64,000 nucleotides of DNA from Falsiroseomonas ponticola (lineage in GTDB: Bacteria; Pseudomonadota; Alphaproteobacteria; Acetobacterales; Acetobacteraceae). The position numbers were made by a program, and so were the translations under genes. Numbering within the stretch: position 1 is the first letter of the stretch; each line of letters opens with the position of its first letter. The notes beneath the pieces were generated by a model that saw only the letters and a program-made list of their open reading frames with translations, had not been told where the DNA came from and did not search any database. Of this stretch, positions 16,746-29,030 are shown piece after piece. Location of the stretch: assembly GCF_016805305.1 (NCBI RefSeq), contig NZ_JAERQN010000004.1, positions 186,001 to 250,000 on the forward strand, read 5' to 3'.

Positions 16746-18398
16746 TTGACCAGGACCGAGGGCCCGGGCCGCGCCACGGTGGCGCTGGCGGTCGGCTGGC
16801 TCACGCTGGTCGGCGCCCTGCCGCTGGCGCGGCTGCTGGCCGAAAGCCTGGCCGGCACCGCGCTTCCCACGGCCCTGTCGGACCCCGCCACCTGGCGCGC
16901 TGCCCTCTGGTCCCTGCTGCTGGCGCTCGGCGCCGCGGCGCTGGCCACCGCCTTCGGCGCCGCGCTGGGCTGGGCGCTGCTGCTGCGCGGCCTGCCCGCC
17001 CGCGGCCCGCTCGTCTTCTGCGCCGTGCTGCCGGCGCTGGTGCCGGCGCAGGTCATGGCGCTGGGCTGGATCCAGGCCGGCGGCCCGGCCTCCCCCCTGC
17101 TGCTGGCGCTCGACCTCGCGCCGCCCATCGGCACGCCGAACCCCATCTACTCCGCCGCCGGGATGGTGGCGCTGCTGGCGGTGCAGGCGACGCCCCTCGT
17201 CCTGCTGGCCATCGCCGCCCTGCTGCGCCGCGTGCCCGGGGAGGTGGTGCTGGCCGCGCGCGGGCTGGGCGCCACCCCCGGCCAGGCGCTGCGCCGCGCC
17301 GTCTGGCCGCTGCTGCTGCCCGGCCTGCTGGCCGGCGCCGGCCTCGCCTATGTCGCCGCGCTCGGCAATTTCGGCGTCGGCGCGCTGATCGGCATCCCCG
17401 CCCGCGTGCCGGTGCTGCCGGTGCTGATCTGGCAGCGGCTTTCCGCCGGCGGCACCGCCAGCCTGGCCCAGGCCGCCGCGCTCGCGCTGATCCTGGCCGC
17501 CATGGCCGCGCCCGCCCTGGTGCTGCAATCCCTCGCCGCCCGGCGCGCCCCCGCCGCCGGGCGCCTGGCCTTCGAGGCCCTGCCCCTGCCCCGCGCCGGC
17601 CAGGCGGCGGCGCTGGCGCTGGTGCTGCTCTACCTCGCCATCGTGCTGCTGGTGCCGATGCTGTCGCTGGTCGCGGCCGCGCTCGTCCCCGCCATCGGGA
17701 TGGAGCTGTCGGCCTCCACCGCGACGCTGCGGCATTTCCTGGCCGCCCTGGCCCCCGGCGCGCAGACGGCGCGCTCCTTCGGCAATTCGCTGCTGCTGTC
17801 CACCGGCGCGGCGCTGGTCCTGGCGCTGGCCGCGCTGCCCATCGCCATGGCGATGCGGGCGCGGGCGGTGCGCATCGCCACCACCGCGACGGACCTGCCC
17901 TATGCGCTGCCCGGCGCCTGCACCAGCGTCGCCGCCATCCTGGTGGTGCTGTCGCTGCCGGGCGGCGGAGCGCTCTACGGCACGCTGGGCCTCATCGGCC
18001 TCGCCTACCTCACCCGCTTCCAGGCCCTGGCGCTGCGCCCCGTCGCCGCCGCCGCCGCGCGGCTCGACCCCACGCTGGACGAGGCCGCGCGCGGCATGGG
18101 CGCGGGCGCGCTGCGCCGCCTGTTCAGCGTCCACCTGCCGCCGCTGGCCCCGGCGCTAGCGGCCGGCGCCATCCTCGTCTCCCTGACCGCGGTGAACGAG
18201 GTGACGGTCTCCTCCCTGCTCTACGGGCCGGGGACGCAGACGCTGGGCGTGCTGGTCTTCAACCTGCAGGAAAGCGGCCAGTCCCCGCTGGCCGCCGCCG
18301 TCTCCTGCCTCGCCCTGCTGCTGAGCGCGGCGCTGATGGCGCTGGCGACGCTGGCCGCCCGTCGCCTGCCGGCGGGGACGCTGCCCTGGCGGCCCTAG
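16746..18398 (+). CDS. Fe(III)-type ABC transporter permease, fused double unit (FbpB-like)
   Basis: Large inner-membrane permease of 550 residues with about 12 predicted helices. It has two copies of the EAA-type loop (VLAARGLGATPGQALRRAVWPLLLP and LDEAARGMGAGALRRLFSVHLPPLAP), the arrangement of FbpB-type ferric permeases. The best start is TTG 16746, ten bases after the binding-protein stop. The frame is open upstream, but that part is antisense-like shadow over the previous gene. The expected ATPase gene is absent: the next gene is convergent and overlaps by 4 bases. Confidence 0.84.
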   Translation: MTRTEGPGRATVALAVGWLTLVGALPLARLLAESLAGTALPTALSDPATWRAALWSLLLALGAAALATAFGAALGWALLLRGLPARGPLVFCAVLPALVPAQVMALGWIQAGGPASPLLLALDLAPPIGTPNPIYSAAGMVALLAVQATPLVLLAIAALLRRVPGEVVLAARGLGATPGQALRRAVWPLLLPGLLAGAGLAYVAALGNFGVGALIGIPARVPVLPVLIWQRLSAGGTASLAQAAALALILAAMAAPALVLQSLAARRAPAAGRLAFEALPLPRAGQAAALALVLLYLAIVLLVPMLSLVAAALVPAIGMELSASTATLRHFLAALAPGAQTARSFGNSLLLSTGAALVLALAALPIAMAMRARAVRIATTATDLPYALPGACTSVAAILVVLSLPGGGALYGTLGLIGLAYLTRFQALALRPVAAAAARLDPTLDEAARGMGAGALRRLFSVHLPPLAPALAAGAILVSLTAVNEVTVSSLLYGPGTQTLGVLVFNLQESGQSPLAAAVSCLALLLSAALMALATLAARRLPAGTLPWRP

Positions 18399-19216
18399 GT
18401 CGCCAGACTCCAGAACATCCTGAGCACCGTCAGCCCCAGGAACACCGCGAAGCAGCGCTTCAGCAGCAGCGGCGGGATGGAATGCGCCAGGTGCACGCCC
18501 CAGGGCGCCGCGATCAGGCTCGTCGGCACGATCAGCGCGAAGCCGATCAGGTTGACGTAGCCCAGGCTCAGCGGCGGCAGCAGCGTGTTCCCCCAGCCGC
18601 CATAGATGAAGCCGATCGTGGCGGGGATGGAGATGATGACGCCAAACGCACTCGCGGTGGCCACCGCGCTGCGGATCGGCGCGCCGAACATGGACAGGAT
18701 CGGCACCCCCACCGTGCCGCCGCCGATCCCCATCATCGCGCTGATGCCGCCGATGAAGGTGCCGAGCGCATGCCGCCGCTTGCCCGTCGGGAAGCTCTCC
18801 CGCAGCTTCCAGTCCACGCCGGTGAAGCCCATGTTCACCGCCACCAGCGCCGCGATCACCGCGAAGACCGCGGTATGCGCGCCGCCCTTCACCACGATGC
18901 CGAGCAGCGTGCCGATCAGCACGCCGGCCGCGATGGAGGGCACCAGCGAGCGCAGCAGCACCACATCCATCGTCCCCTTCGCGAAGTGCTTGCGCGCGGA
19001 CTGGATGGAGGTCGGGATGATGGTGGCGAGCGAGGTGCCCACCGCCAGCTTCATCTGCACGGCTTCCGGAATGCCGAAGAAGGGAAAGATGCTGAACAGC
19101 ACGGGCACGATGACGATGCCGCCCCCCACGCCGAGCAGCCCCGCGAGCAGGCCGGAGAAAAGCCCGGTCGCCGCCATCGCCGCGGCCAGCCCGGCCAGCC
19201 ACAGCGGATCGTACAT
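18395..19216 (-). CDS. TauE/SafE-family sulfite/sulfonate exporter-like membrane protein
   Basis: Integral membrane protein of 273 residues with about eight hydrophobic segments and the two Gly-rich repeats typical of the TauE/SafE (DUF81) family: LLAGLLGVGGGIVIVPVLF near the N-terminus and GGISAMMGIGGGTVGVPIL in the middle. Members export sulfite, sulfoacetate or related anions. The substrate here is unknown. Start ATG 19216 is used; GTG 19231 is a close alternative. A second TauE/SafE gene is divergent from it. Confidence 0.86.
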   Translation of the reverse strand: MYDPLWLAGLAAAMAATGLFSGLLAGLLGVGGGIVIVPVLFSIFPFFGIPEAVQMKLAVGTSLATIIPTSIQSARKHFAKGTMDVVLLRSLVPSIAAGVLIGTLLGIVVKGGAHTAVFAVIAALVAVNMGFTGVDWKLRESFPTGKRRHALGTFIGGISAMMGIGGGTVGVPILSMFGAPIRSAVATASAFGVIISIPATIGFIYGGWGNTLLPPLSLGYVNLIGFALIVPTSLIAAPWGVHLAHSIPPLLLKRCFAVFLGLTVLRMFWSLAT

Positions 19217-19376
19217 ATGTTCCAAGGAAGTCACTCTCTGAGGGTCGATGGTGAAGGCGCTCTTGCGCCGTGCGCGCGGGAGATCCCCTTGCGCACCGCG
19301 CGCGGCGGTGCAGCAATGGCCGTGCCATACCGCCCGCATCCCGCCGCGTCACCCCCGCCTCCCCAGGACCCTCCCC

Positions 19377-20147
19377 GTGCCGATCATCGCCGACCCCTGG
19401 TTCTGGGTGCTTGCCATCCCCGCCGTGCTGCTGACCGGCATCACCAAGGCGGGCTTTGCCTCCGGCGCGGGCAATTCCATGGTGCCGCTGATGTCGCTGG
19501 TCATTCCCGCGCCGCAGGCCGCCGGCATCGCCCTGCCGCTGCTCTGCGCCATGGACATCGCCTCGCTGAAGGCCTGGTGGGGCAAATGGTCTAAGGAACA
19601 GCTCTGGATCATCATGCCGGGCGGCCTGCTCGGCGTGCTGATCGGCGCCGCCATCTTCGGCTTCCTGCCGGATGCGGCGGTGAAGCTGATGGTGGGGGCC
19701 ATCGCGCTGATCTTCCTCGCCCGCAGCCTGTGGCAGGGCCGCCCCGGCCGCGTGCCGCCCCCGCCAGCCACCAGCCACCGGGGCAAGGGCGCCTTCTGGG
19801 GCATGATGTCGGGGCTCACCAGCACCATCGCCCATGCCGGCGGCCCGCCGCTCGCCGTCTATCTCTACCCGCTCCGGCTGGAACGCGCGGCGCTGGCCGC
19901 CACCACCGTCGTCTTCTTCGGCGTGGTGAACTACGTGAAGCTGGTGCCCTATTTCCTGCTCGGCCAGCTCTCCCTCACCAATGTCCTCACCAGCCTGGTG
20001 CTGCTGCCGCTGGTGCCCATCGGCGTGCGCATGGGCATCTGGCTGCAGGGAAGGATGAGCGACAAGGTCTTCTACCGCATCGTCTATGTCATGCTGGCCG
20101 TCAGCGGCACCAAGCTCGTGTACGACGGCATGAAGGGACTGATCTGA
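19377..20147 (+). CDS. Second TauE/SafE-family membrane protein
   Basis: 256-residue membrane protein of the TauE/SafE family, with ITKAGFASGAGNSMVPLMSL in place of the first Gly-rich repeat and SGLTSTIAHAGGPPLAVYLYPL as the second. It is only distantly similar to its divergent neighbour, so this is not a recent duplication. GTG 19377 is chosen because AGGA lies 8 bases upstream and the hydrophobic N-terminus follows. The stop shares one base with the start of the racemase-family gene, suggesting coupled translation. Confidence 0.85.
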   Translation: MPIIADPWFWVLAIPAVLLTGITKAGFASGAGNSMVPLMSLVIPAPQAAGIALPLLCAMDIASLKAWWGKWSKEQLWIIMPGGLLGVLIGAAIFGFLPDAAVKLMVGAIALIFLARSLWQGRPGRVPPPPATSHRGKGAFWGMMSGLTSTIAHAGGPPLAVYLYPLRLERAALAATTVVFFGVVNYVKLVPYFLLGQLSLTNVLTSLVLLPLVPIGVRMGIWLQGRMSDKVFYRIVYVMLAVSGTKLVYDGMKGLI

Positions 20148-20839
20148 TGCTCGGCGTCCTCGGCGGCATGGGGCCGCTGGCTTCCGCGCAGTTCATGCTG
20201 CGCCTCACCCTGCTGACACCAGCGGCGCGGGACCAGGACCACATCCCCGCCCTGCTCTGGTCCGACCCCCGCGTGCCGGACCGCACGGCGGCGCGGATCG
20301 CGGGCGGGGAGGATCCGCTGCCCGCTTTGCTGCGCGGCATCCGGGGTCTGGAAGCCGCCGGCGCCACCGCCATCGCCATCCCCTGCAACACCGCCCATGG
20401 GTGGTTCGAGGGCATGCAGGCGGCGACCCGCCTCCCCATCCTCCACATCGTCGATGCGGCGGAGGAGGAGCTGCGCCGCCAGGGCGTCGCCCCCGGCCCG
20501 ATCGGGCTGATGGGCACCGCCGGCACCCTGGCCATGCGGCTCTACCAGGGCCGGCTCGATGCCCGTGGCTGGACCTGCCTGACCCCCACGGCCGAGGAGA
20601 TGGACCGCCTCGTCACCCCCGGCATCGCGCTGGTGAAGGCGAATGACGTGGCCGCCGCCTACGCGCCCCTGGCGGAGGCCGCGCGCCTGCTGGCCGCCCG
20701 CGGCGCCCGCGCCGTGGTGCTGGGCTGCACGGAAATCCCCCTCGGCATCGCCGCCGGCCCGGCGCTGCCCTTCCCGGTCTGCGACACCATCGATGGCCTG
20801 GCCCGCGCCGCCATCGCGCGGTGCCACCGGCCCGGCTGA
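20147..20839 (+). CDS. Aspartate/glutamate racemase-family protein
   Basis: 230-residue cytosolic enzyme of the Asp/Glu/hydantoin racemase superfamily. The family opening LGVLGGMGPLASAQFMLRL and both catalytic cysteines are present: Cys80 in IAIPCNTAHGW and Cys194 in VVLGCTEIPLG. This supports a two-base, cofactor-independent racemase on aspartate or a related acid. It overlaps the TauE/SafE gene by one base. Linkage to an anion exporter is unusual and may hint at a substrate other than aspartate, which is an inference. Confidence 0.88.
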   Translation: MLGVLGGMGPLASAQFMLRLTLLTPAARDQDHIPALLWSDPRVPDRTAARIAGGEDPLPALLRGIRGLEAAGATAIAIPCNTAHGWFEGMQAATRLPILHIVDAAEEELRRQGVAPGPIGLMGTAGTLAMRLYQGRLDARGWTCLTPTAEEMDRLVTPGIALVKANDVAAAYAPLAEAARLLAARGARAVVLGCTEIPLGIAAGPALPFPVCDTIDGLARAAIARCHRPG

Positions 20840-20951
20840 TCCCGTCCCGGCATCACGCCGCGCTGCATTATCCGGATTGCCGCCGGCGCGGCCCGGCCCG
20901 CATCGTCGTGGCCGCCGCGCGGCCCGGATCGACGCGGCGGAGACCACGCCC

Positions 20952-22502
20952 ATGCCCCGCGCCGCCCGCCTCCTCGCCTGCCTGGCCTTCCTCGCGGCCC
21001 CCGCCGCGGCGCAGGACATCCGCCTCGGCATCGAGCTCTTCCCCAACAGCCTCGACCCGCACTGGCACAATTTCGGCGGCAACAAGGGCTTCGCCGCGCA
21101 TCTCTATGAACCGCTGGTGGCCCTCGATGCCCAGCAGCGCCCGGCGGCCGCGCTGGCCACGGCGTGGGTCGCGACCGATGCCACCACCTGGCGCCTCACG
21201 CTCCGCCCGGGCGTGACGTTCCATGACGGCGCGCCCCTCACCGCCGCCGATGTCGCCTACACCATCGCGCGCGCGGCGAACGTGCCCGGCAGCCCCTCCT
21301 CCTTCGCCGTCTATCTCCGCCAGATCACGGCGGTGGAGACGCCGGATGCCGCGACCGTCATCCTCCGCACCGCGGCACCCTTCCCGCTGATGCCGGTCTA
21401 TCTCAGCCAGGTGCCCATCATCCGCGCCAGCGGCGCCACCACGGCGGATTTCGATTCCGGCCGCGCCGCCATCGGCACCGGCCCCTACCGCCTCACGGCC
21501 TTCGCGCGCGGCGACCAGGTGACGATGGCGCGCCACGACGCCTATTGGGGCCCTGCCTCGCCCTGGGCCCGCGCCACGCTGCGCAACATGCCCCAGCCCG
21601 CCACGCGCGTCGCGGCGCTGCTGGCGGGTGACCTCGATGCCATCGATGCCGCGCCGCCGCAGGACCTGCCCCGGCTTGCCGCCGATCCGCGGCTGCGCGT
21701 CTCCACCCTGGTCGCCCCCGCCGTCGCCGGCTTCCACCTGGATGTGACGGATCGCACGCCCCCCGGCATCACCGCCGCCGATGGCACGCCCCTGCCCCGC
21801 AACCCCCTGCTGGACCACCGGGTGAGGGAGGCGCTCTCCCTCGCCATCCAGCGGGACGCCATCGTGGACCGCGTCATGGGCGGCCAGGCGCGGATCGCCG
21901 GCCAGTTCATGCCGCCCGGCGCCTATGGCCACGCCCCGGGCCTGGCCCCCGCGCCCTACGACCCCGCCCGCGCCCGCACCCTGCTGGCGGATGCCGGCTA
22001 CCCCCAGGGCTTCCGCCTGACCATCCACTGCCAGAACAACCGCTTCGTGAATGACGAACAGATCTGCCAGGCCGTCGCCCAGATGCTGACCCGCGCCGGC
22101 ATCCGCACCACGGTGGAGGCGATGCCCCACGTCATGCACGTCGCCCGCAGCCGCAACCGGGAATTCAGCCTCTGGACCGGCCTCTGGAACGTCGAGACCG
22201 GGGAGCCCACCTCCCCCCTCGTCACCCTGCTCGGCACGGTGGACGAGGCGCGCGGCCGCGGCCAGTTCAACCGCGGCCGCTACGCCAACCCCGCCTTCGA
22301 TTCGCTGCTCGACCAGGCGCTGGCCGAACTCGATGACGGGGCGCGGGAGCGGCTGCTGATCCAGGCGACGGAAATCGCCTTCCGCGACGTCGCCCTCACC
22401 CCGCTGCACCACCAGATGCACCTCTGGGCCCACCGCGCCGGCCGCCGCCATGCGCCGCGGCTCGACGGCTATACCAGGGCCATGGACTTCACCCCGGACT
22501 GA
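20952..22502 (+). CDS. Family 5 (oligopeptide-type) ABC substrate-binding protein
   Basis: 516-residue periplasmic protein with a signal peptide (MPRAARLLACLAFLAAPAAAQ). The SBP family 5 layout is clear: IELFPNSLDPHW, FAAHLYEPLVAL, WRLTLRPGVTFHDGAPLTAADVAYTI and later VREALSLAIQRDAIVDRVMGGQA. Family 5 proteins bind peptides, nickel, opines or other small ligands. No permease or ATPase gene is adjacent, so it is an orphan binding protein here. It starts 112 bases after the racemase-family gene. Confidence 0.87.
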   Translation: MPRAARLLACLAFLAAPAAAQDIRLGIELFPNSLDPHWHNFGGNKGFAAHLYEPLVALDAQQRPAAALATAWVATDATTWRLTLRPGVTFHDGAPLTAADVAYTIARAANVPGSPSSFAVYLRQITAVETPDAATVILRTAAPFPLMPVYLSQVPIIRASGATTADFDSGRAAIGTGPYRLTAFARGDQVTMARHDAYWGPASPWARATLRNMPQPATRVAALLAGDLDAIDAAPPQDLPRLAADPRLRVSTLVAPAVAGFHLDVTDRTPPGITAADGTPLPRNPLLDHRVREALSLAIQRDAIVDRVMGGQARIAGQFMPPGAYGHAPGLAPAPYDPARARTLLADAGYPQGFRLTIHCQNNRFVNDEQICQAVAQMLTRAGIRTTVEAMPHVMHVARSRNREFSLWTGLWNVETGEPTSPLVTLLGTVDEARGRGQFNRGRYANPAFDSLLDQALAELDDGARERLLIQATEIAFRDVALTPLHHQMHLWAHRAGRRHAPRLDGYTRAMDFTPD

Positions 22503-22528
22503 CCCCGCCGGGATTGCGACGGCGTCAC

Positions 22529-22558
22529 TTGAACCGACGAGTGCCCTCGTCGTATAAA
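22529..22558 (+). promoter_or_regulatory. Sigma-70-type promoter of the 79-residue protein gene
   Basis: TTGAAC (22529-22534) and TATAAA (22553-22558) are spaced by 18 bases. This is the closest match to the sigma-70 consensus that I noticed in the window, and it is followed by a Fur-type box at the expected start-site region. Confidence 0.65.
22535..22552. promoter_or_regulatory. Perfect 7-bp palindrome filling the -35/-10 spacer
   Basis: CGACGAG (22535-22541) and CTCGTCG (22546-22552) are exact inverted copies with a 4-base spacer. Together they occupy precisely the 18 bases between the -35 and -10 boxes, a typical place for a repressor or a MerR-type activator. Confidence 0.5.
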
Positions 22559-22570
22559 CGCCCGTGCAGA

Positions 22571-22585
22571 TGAGAATTATTCTCA
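22571..22585. promoter_or_regulatory. Fur-type box (7-1-7 palindrome)
   Basis: TGAGAATTATTCTCA is a perfect 7-1-7 inverted repeat that closely matches the Fur/Mur-type consensus TGATAATNATTATCA. It lies 12 bases after the -10 box, over the expected transcription start, so an iron- or manganese-loaded repressor there would block initiation. Confidence 0.7.
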
Positions 22586-22673
22586 ACTGAGTCGCAAGAC
22601 CGACCTGCCGACGCCTAACGCCGTGCCTCCACCGCCTAGCCTGCACGACCTGACACGACCGACGGGAGCTTCC

Positions 22674-22913
22674 ATGGGCCGCGAATTCAGTCACATCGCC
22701 CGCCGCTGCGAACGCGCCGTCGTGACCGCCTACCGCGAACTGCGCGATGGCGGCGAGGCCGATATCCAGGCCTTCACCGCCTGCACCACGCTCTACCGGA
22801 TCCACCATCCGGAGGCCTCGATGCAGGAAGCGCGGCGACTCGTCTCCGAATGGATCGACCACCACATCATCCGCGCGGCGGAAACGCCGACCGACGGCTG
22901 CGCCTGCGACTGA
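22674..22913 (+). CDS. Small protein of unknown function, probably iron-regulated
   Basis: 79-residue, mostly helical, cytosolic-looking protein that I do not recognise. It contains AVVTAYRELRDGGEADIQAF, TLYRIHHPEASMQEARRLVS and a C-terminal GCACD (Cys-x-Cys two residues from the end). Another Cys sits in FTACTTLYR and His residues cluster as RIHHP and WIDHHII, so metal binding is possible but unproven. The start ATG 22674 is preferred over 22623 because the conserved-looking part begins there. It has its own promoter with a Fur-type box and a second palindrome, and a hairpin after the stop. Confidence 0.68.
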   Translation: MGREFSHIARRCERAVVTAYRELRDGGEADIQAFTACTTLYRIHHPEASMQEARRLVSEWIDHHIIRAAETPTDGCACD

Positions 22914-22926
22914 TCCCGAAGGCCAC

Positions 22927-22949
22927 GCGGGCGGCGCCGTGCCGCCCGC
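22927..22949. terminator. 9-bp hairpin between convergent genes
   Basis: GCGGGCGGC (22927-22935) and GCCGCCCGC (22941-22949) form a perfect stem with a 5-base loop. It lies between the stop of the small-protein gene and the stop of the convergent histidine kinase and could serve both strands. No clear T-tract follows. Confidence 0.5.
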
Positions 22950-22951
22950 CC

Positions 22952-26914
<3,963 letters not shown>

Positions 26915-26947
26915 GCCCGCATTATGCCGCAACCGCGCCGCTTCTTG

Positions 26948-26986
26948 TGTTTCGCGCCGTGCAACGGTTTGTTTCACCTGTTTCGC
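26948..26986. promoter_or_regulatory. Three TGTTTC(G/A)C direct repeats in the kinase/regulator divergent region
   Basis: TGTTTCGC at 26948, TGTTTCAC at 26970 and TGTTTCGC at 26979 are same-strand copies, spaced by 22 and 9 bases. OmpR-type regulators usually bind direct repeats in this position, so this is a candidate site for the adjacent regulator. Confidence 0.35.
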
Positions 26987-27039
26987 CACGCCCCCGCCCG
27001 AGTCGACCGGGCCGCATCACAGTGACAGGAGAGCCAGGC

Positions 27040-27777
<738 letters not shown>

Positions 27778-27782
27778 GCCAC

Positions 27783-27800
27783 GGGCGGTAGCCACCGCCC
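27783..27800 (+). terminator. 7-bp hairpin after the response regulator
   Basis: GGGCGGT (27783-27789) and ACCGCCC (27794-27800) form a perfect stem with an AGCC loop, starting 6 bases after the regulator stop codon. There is no T-tract, so its strength as a terminator is doubtful. Confidence 0.4.
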
Positions 27801-27816
27801 CATAGCCACACAGGCT

Positions 27817-27836
27817 GGCGGGTGCTTCAACCCGCC
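27817..27836 (+). promoter_or_regulatory. Hairpin at the translation start of the BenE-type gene
   Basis: GGCGGGT (27817-27823) and ACCCGCC (27830-27836) pair perfectly around a 6-base loop. The stem ends 3 bases before ATG 27840 and covers the position where a ribosome-binding site would be expected. Confidence 0.4.
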
Positions 27837-27839
27837 CCC

Positions 27840-29030
27840 ATGCGCGCCTCCTTCTCCGCCCAGGCCCTCTTCGCCGGGCTCCTCGCCGCCTTCGTGGGCT
27901 TCGCCTCCTCCTTCGCCGTGGTGCTGCAGGGGCTGAGCGCGGTCGGCGCCAGCCCGGCCCAGGCGGCCTCGGGCCTCACCGCGCTCGCCATCGCCATGGG
28001 GCTCTGCGGCGTGGTGCTGAGCCTCTGGCGCCGCCTGCCCATCACCGTCGCCTGGTCCACGCCCGGCGCCGCGCTGCTGGCGGGCTCCGCGGTGCCGGAG
28101 GGCGGCTTCCCCGCCGCCGTCGGCGCCTTCATCGCGGCGGCGCTGCTGGTGCTGGTCGCGGGGCTCTGGAAGCCGCTTGGCCGCGCCGTGGCGCGCATCC
28201 CCGCGCCCATCGCCAACGCCATGCTGGCGGGCGTGCTCTTCGGCCTCTGCCTGGCCCCCGTCCGCGCGGTGGAGCAGATGCCGGCGCTGGCCCTTCCCGT
28301 CATCCTCACCTGGCTGGTGGTCGGCCGCCTCAACCGCCTGCTGGCCGTGCCGGCGGCCGTGCTTGTCACGGTCGGGCTGCTCTGGTGGCAGGCGCCGCCC
28401 ATGGGCGACCTGTCGCTCAGCCCCGTCGCCATCCTCGTCATGCCGGCCTTCGACGCGACGGCCATGGTGGGCATCGCGCTGCCGCTGTTCCTGGTGGCGA
28501 TGGCGTCGCAGAACATCCCGGGCATGGCGGTGCTGAACGTCAATGGCTACCGCCCGCATCCCGGCCCGCTGTTCACCACGACCGGCCTGTTCAGCCTGGC
28601 CGCCGCGCCGCTCGGCGGGCATGGCGTGAACCTGGCCGCCATCACCGCCGCCTTGTGCGCCGGGGAGACGGCGCATCCCGACCCCGCGCGGCGCTGGTGG
28701 GCCGCGGTGGTGGCGGGGCTCGGCTACTGCGCCTTCGGCATCGTCTCCGCCGCCGCCGCCGCCTTCATCGCCGCCGCGCCGCCGATCCTGATCCAGGCCG
28801 TCGCCGGCCTGGCGCTGCTGGGCAGCTTCGGCAGCGCCATCGTCGCAGGCCTGTCGGAGGCGGCAGACCGGGAAGCCGCGGTCGTCACCTTCCTCGTCAC
28901 CGCCTCCGGCCTCACGGTGCTGGGCATCGGCGGCGCCTTCTGGGGGCTGGTCGCGGGGGGCGTGGTGATGGCGGTGGCGCGGTGGCGGCGCGCGCCCGCC
29001 CGGCATCAGCCCGGCAATGCTTCCCGGTAG
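27840..29030 (+). CDS. BenE-family benzoate/H+ symporter-like carrier
   Basis: Inner-membrane carrier of 396 residues with 11-12 predicted helices. The family blocks are present: LLAAFVGFASSFAVVLQGLSAVGASPAQAASGL, WSTPGAALLAGS, ASQNIPGMAVLNVNGYRP and TGLFSLAAAPLGGHGVNLAAITAALC. BenE of Acinetobacter imports benzoate; the substrate here is unknown and no aromatic catabolic genes are adjacent. ATG 27840 fits the family start; GTG 27822 is also in frame. The start lies just after a hairpin with no clear ribosome-binding site. The 3' end overlaps the convergent binding-protein gene by 25 bases. Confidence 0.87.
   Translation: MRASFSAQALFAGLLAAFVGFASSFAVVLQGLSAVGASPAQAASGLTALAIAMGLCGVVLSLWRRLPITVAWSTPGAALLAGSAVPEGGFPAAVGAFIAAALLVLVAGLWKPLGRAVARIPAPIANAMLAGVLFGLCLAPVRAVEQMPALALPVILTWLVVGRLNRLLAVPAAVLVTVGLLWWQAPPMGDLSLSPVAILVMPAFDATAMVGIALPLFLVAMASQNIPGMAVLNVNGYRPHPGPLFTTTGLFSLAAAPLGGHGVNLAAITAALCAGETAHPDPARRWWAAVVAGLGYCAFGIVSAAAAAFIAAAPPILIQAVAGLALLGSFGSAIVAGLSEAADREAAVVTFLVTASGLTVLGIGGAFWGLVAGGVVMAVARWRRAPARHQPGNASR

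Noticed and set aside
20881-20940. A repeated GCGCGGCCCGG in the gap before the family 5 binding protein
   Set aside because: Two copies of a GC-rich 11-mer are expected by chance in this composition and no symmetry or promoter is associated.
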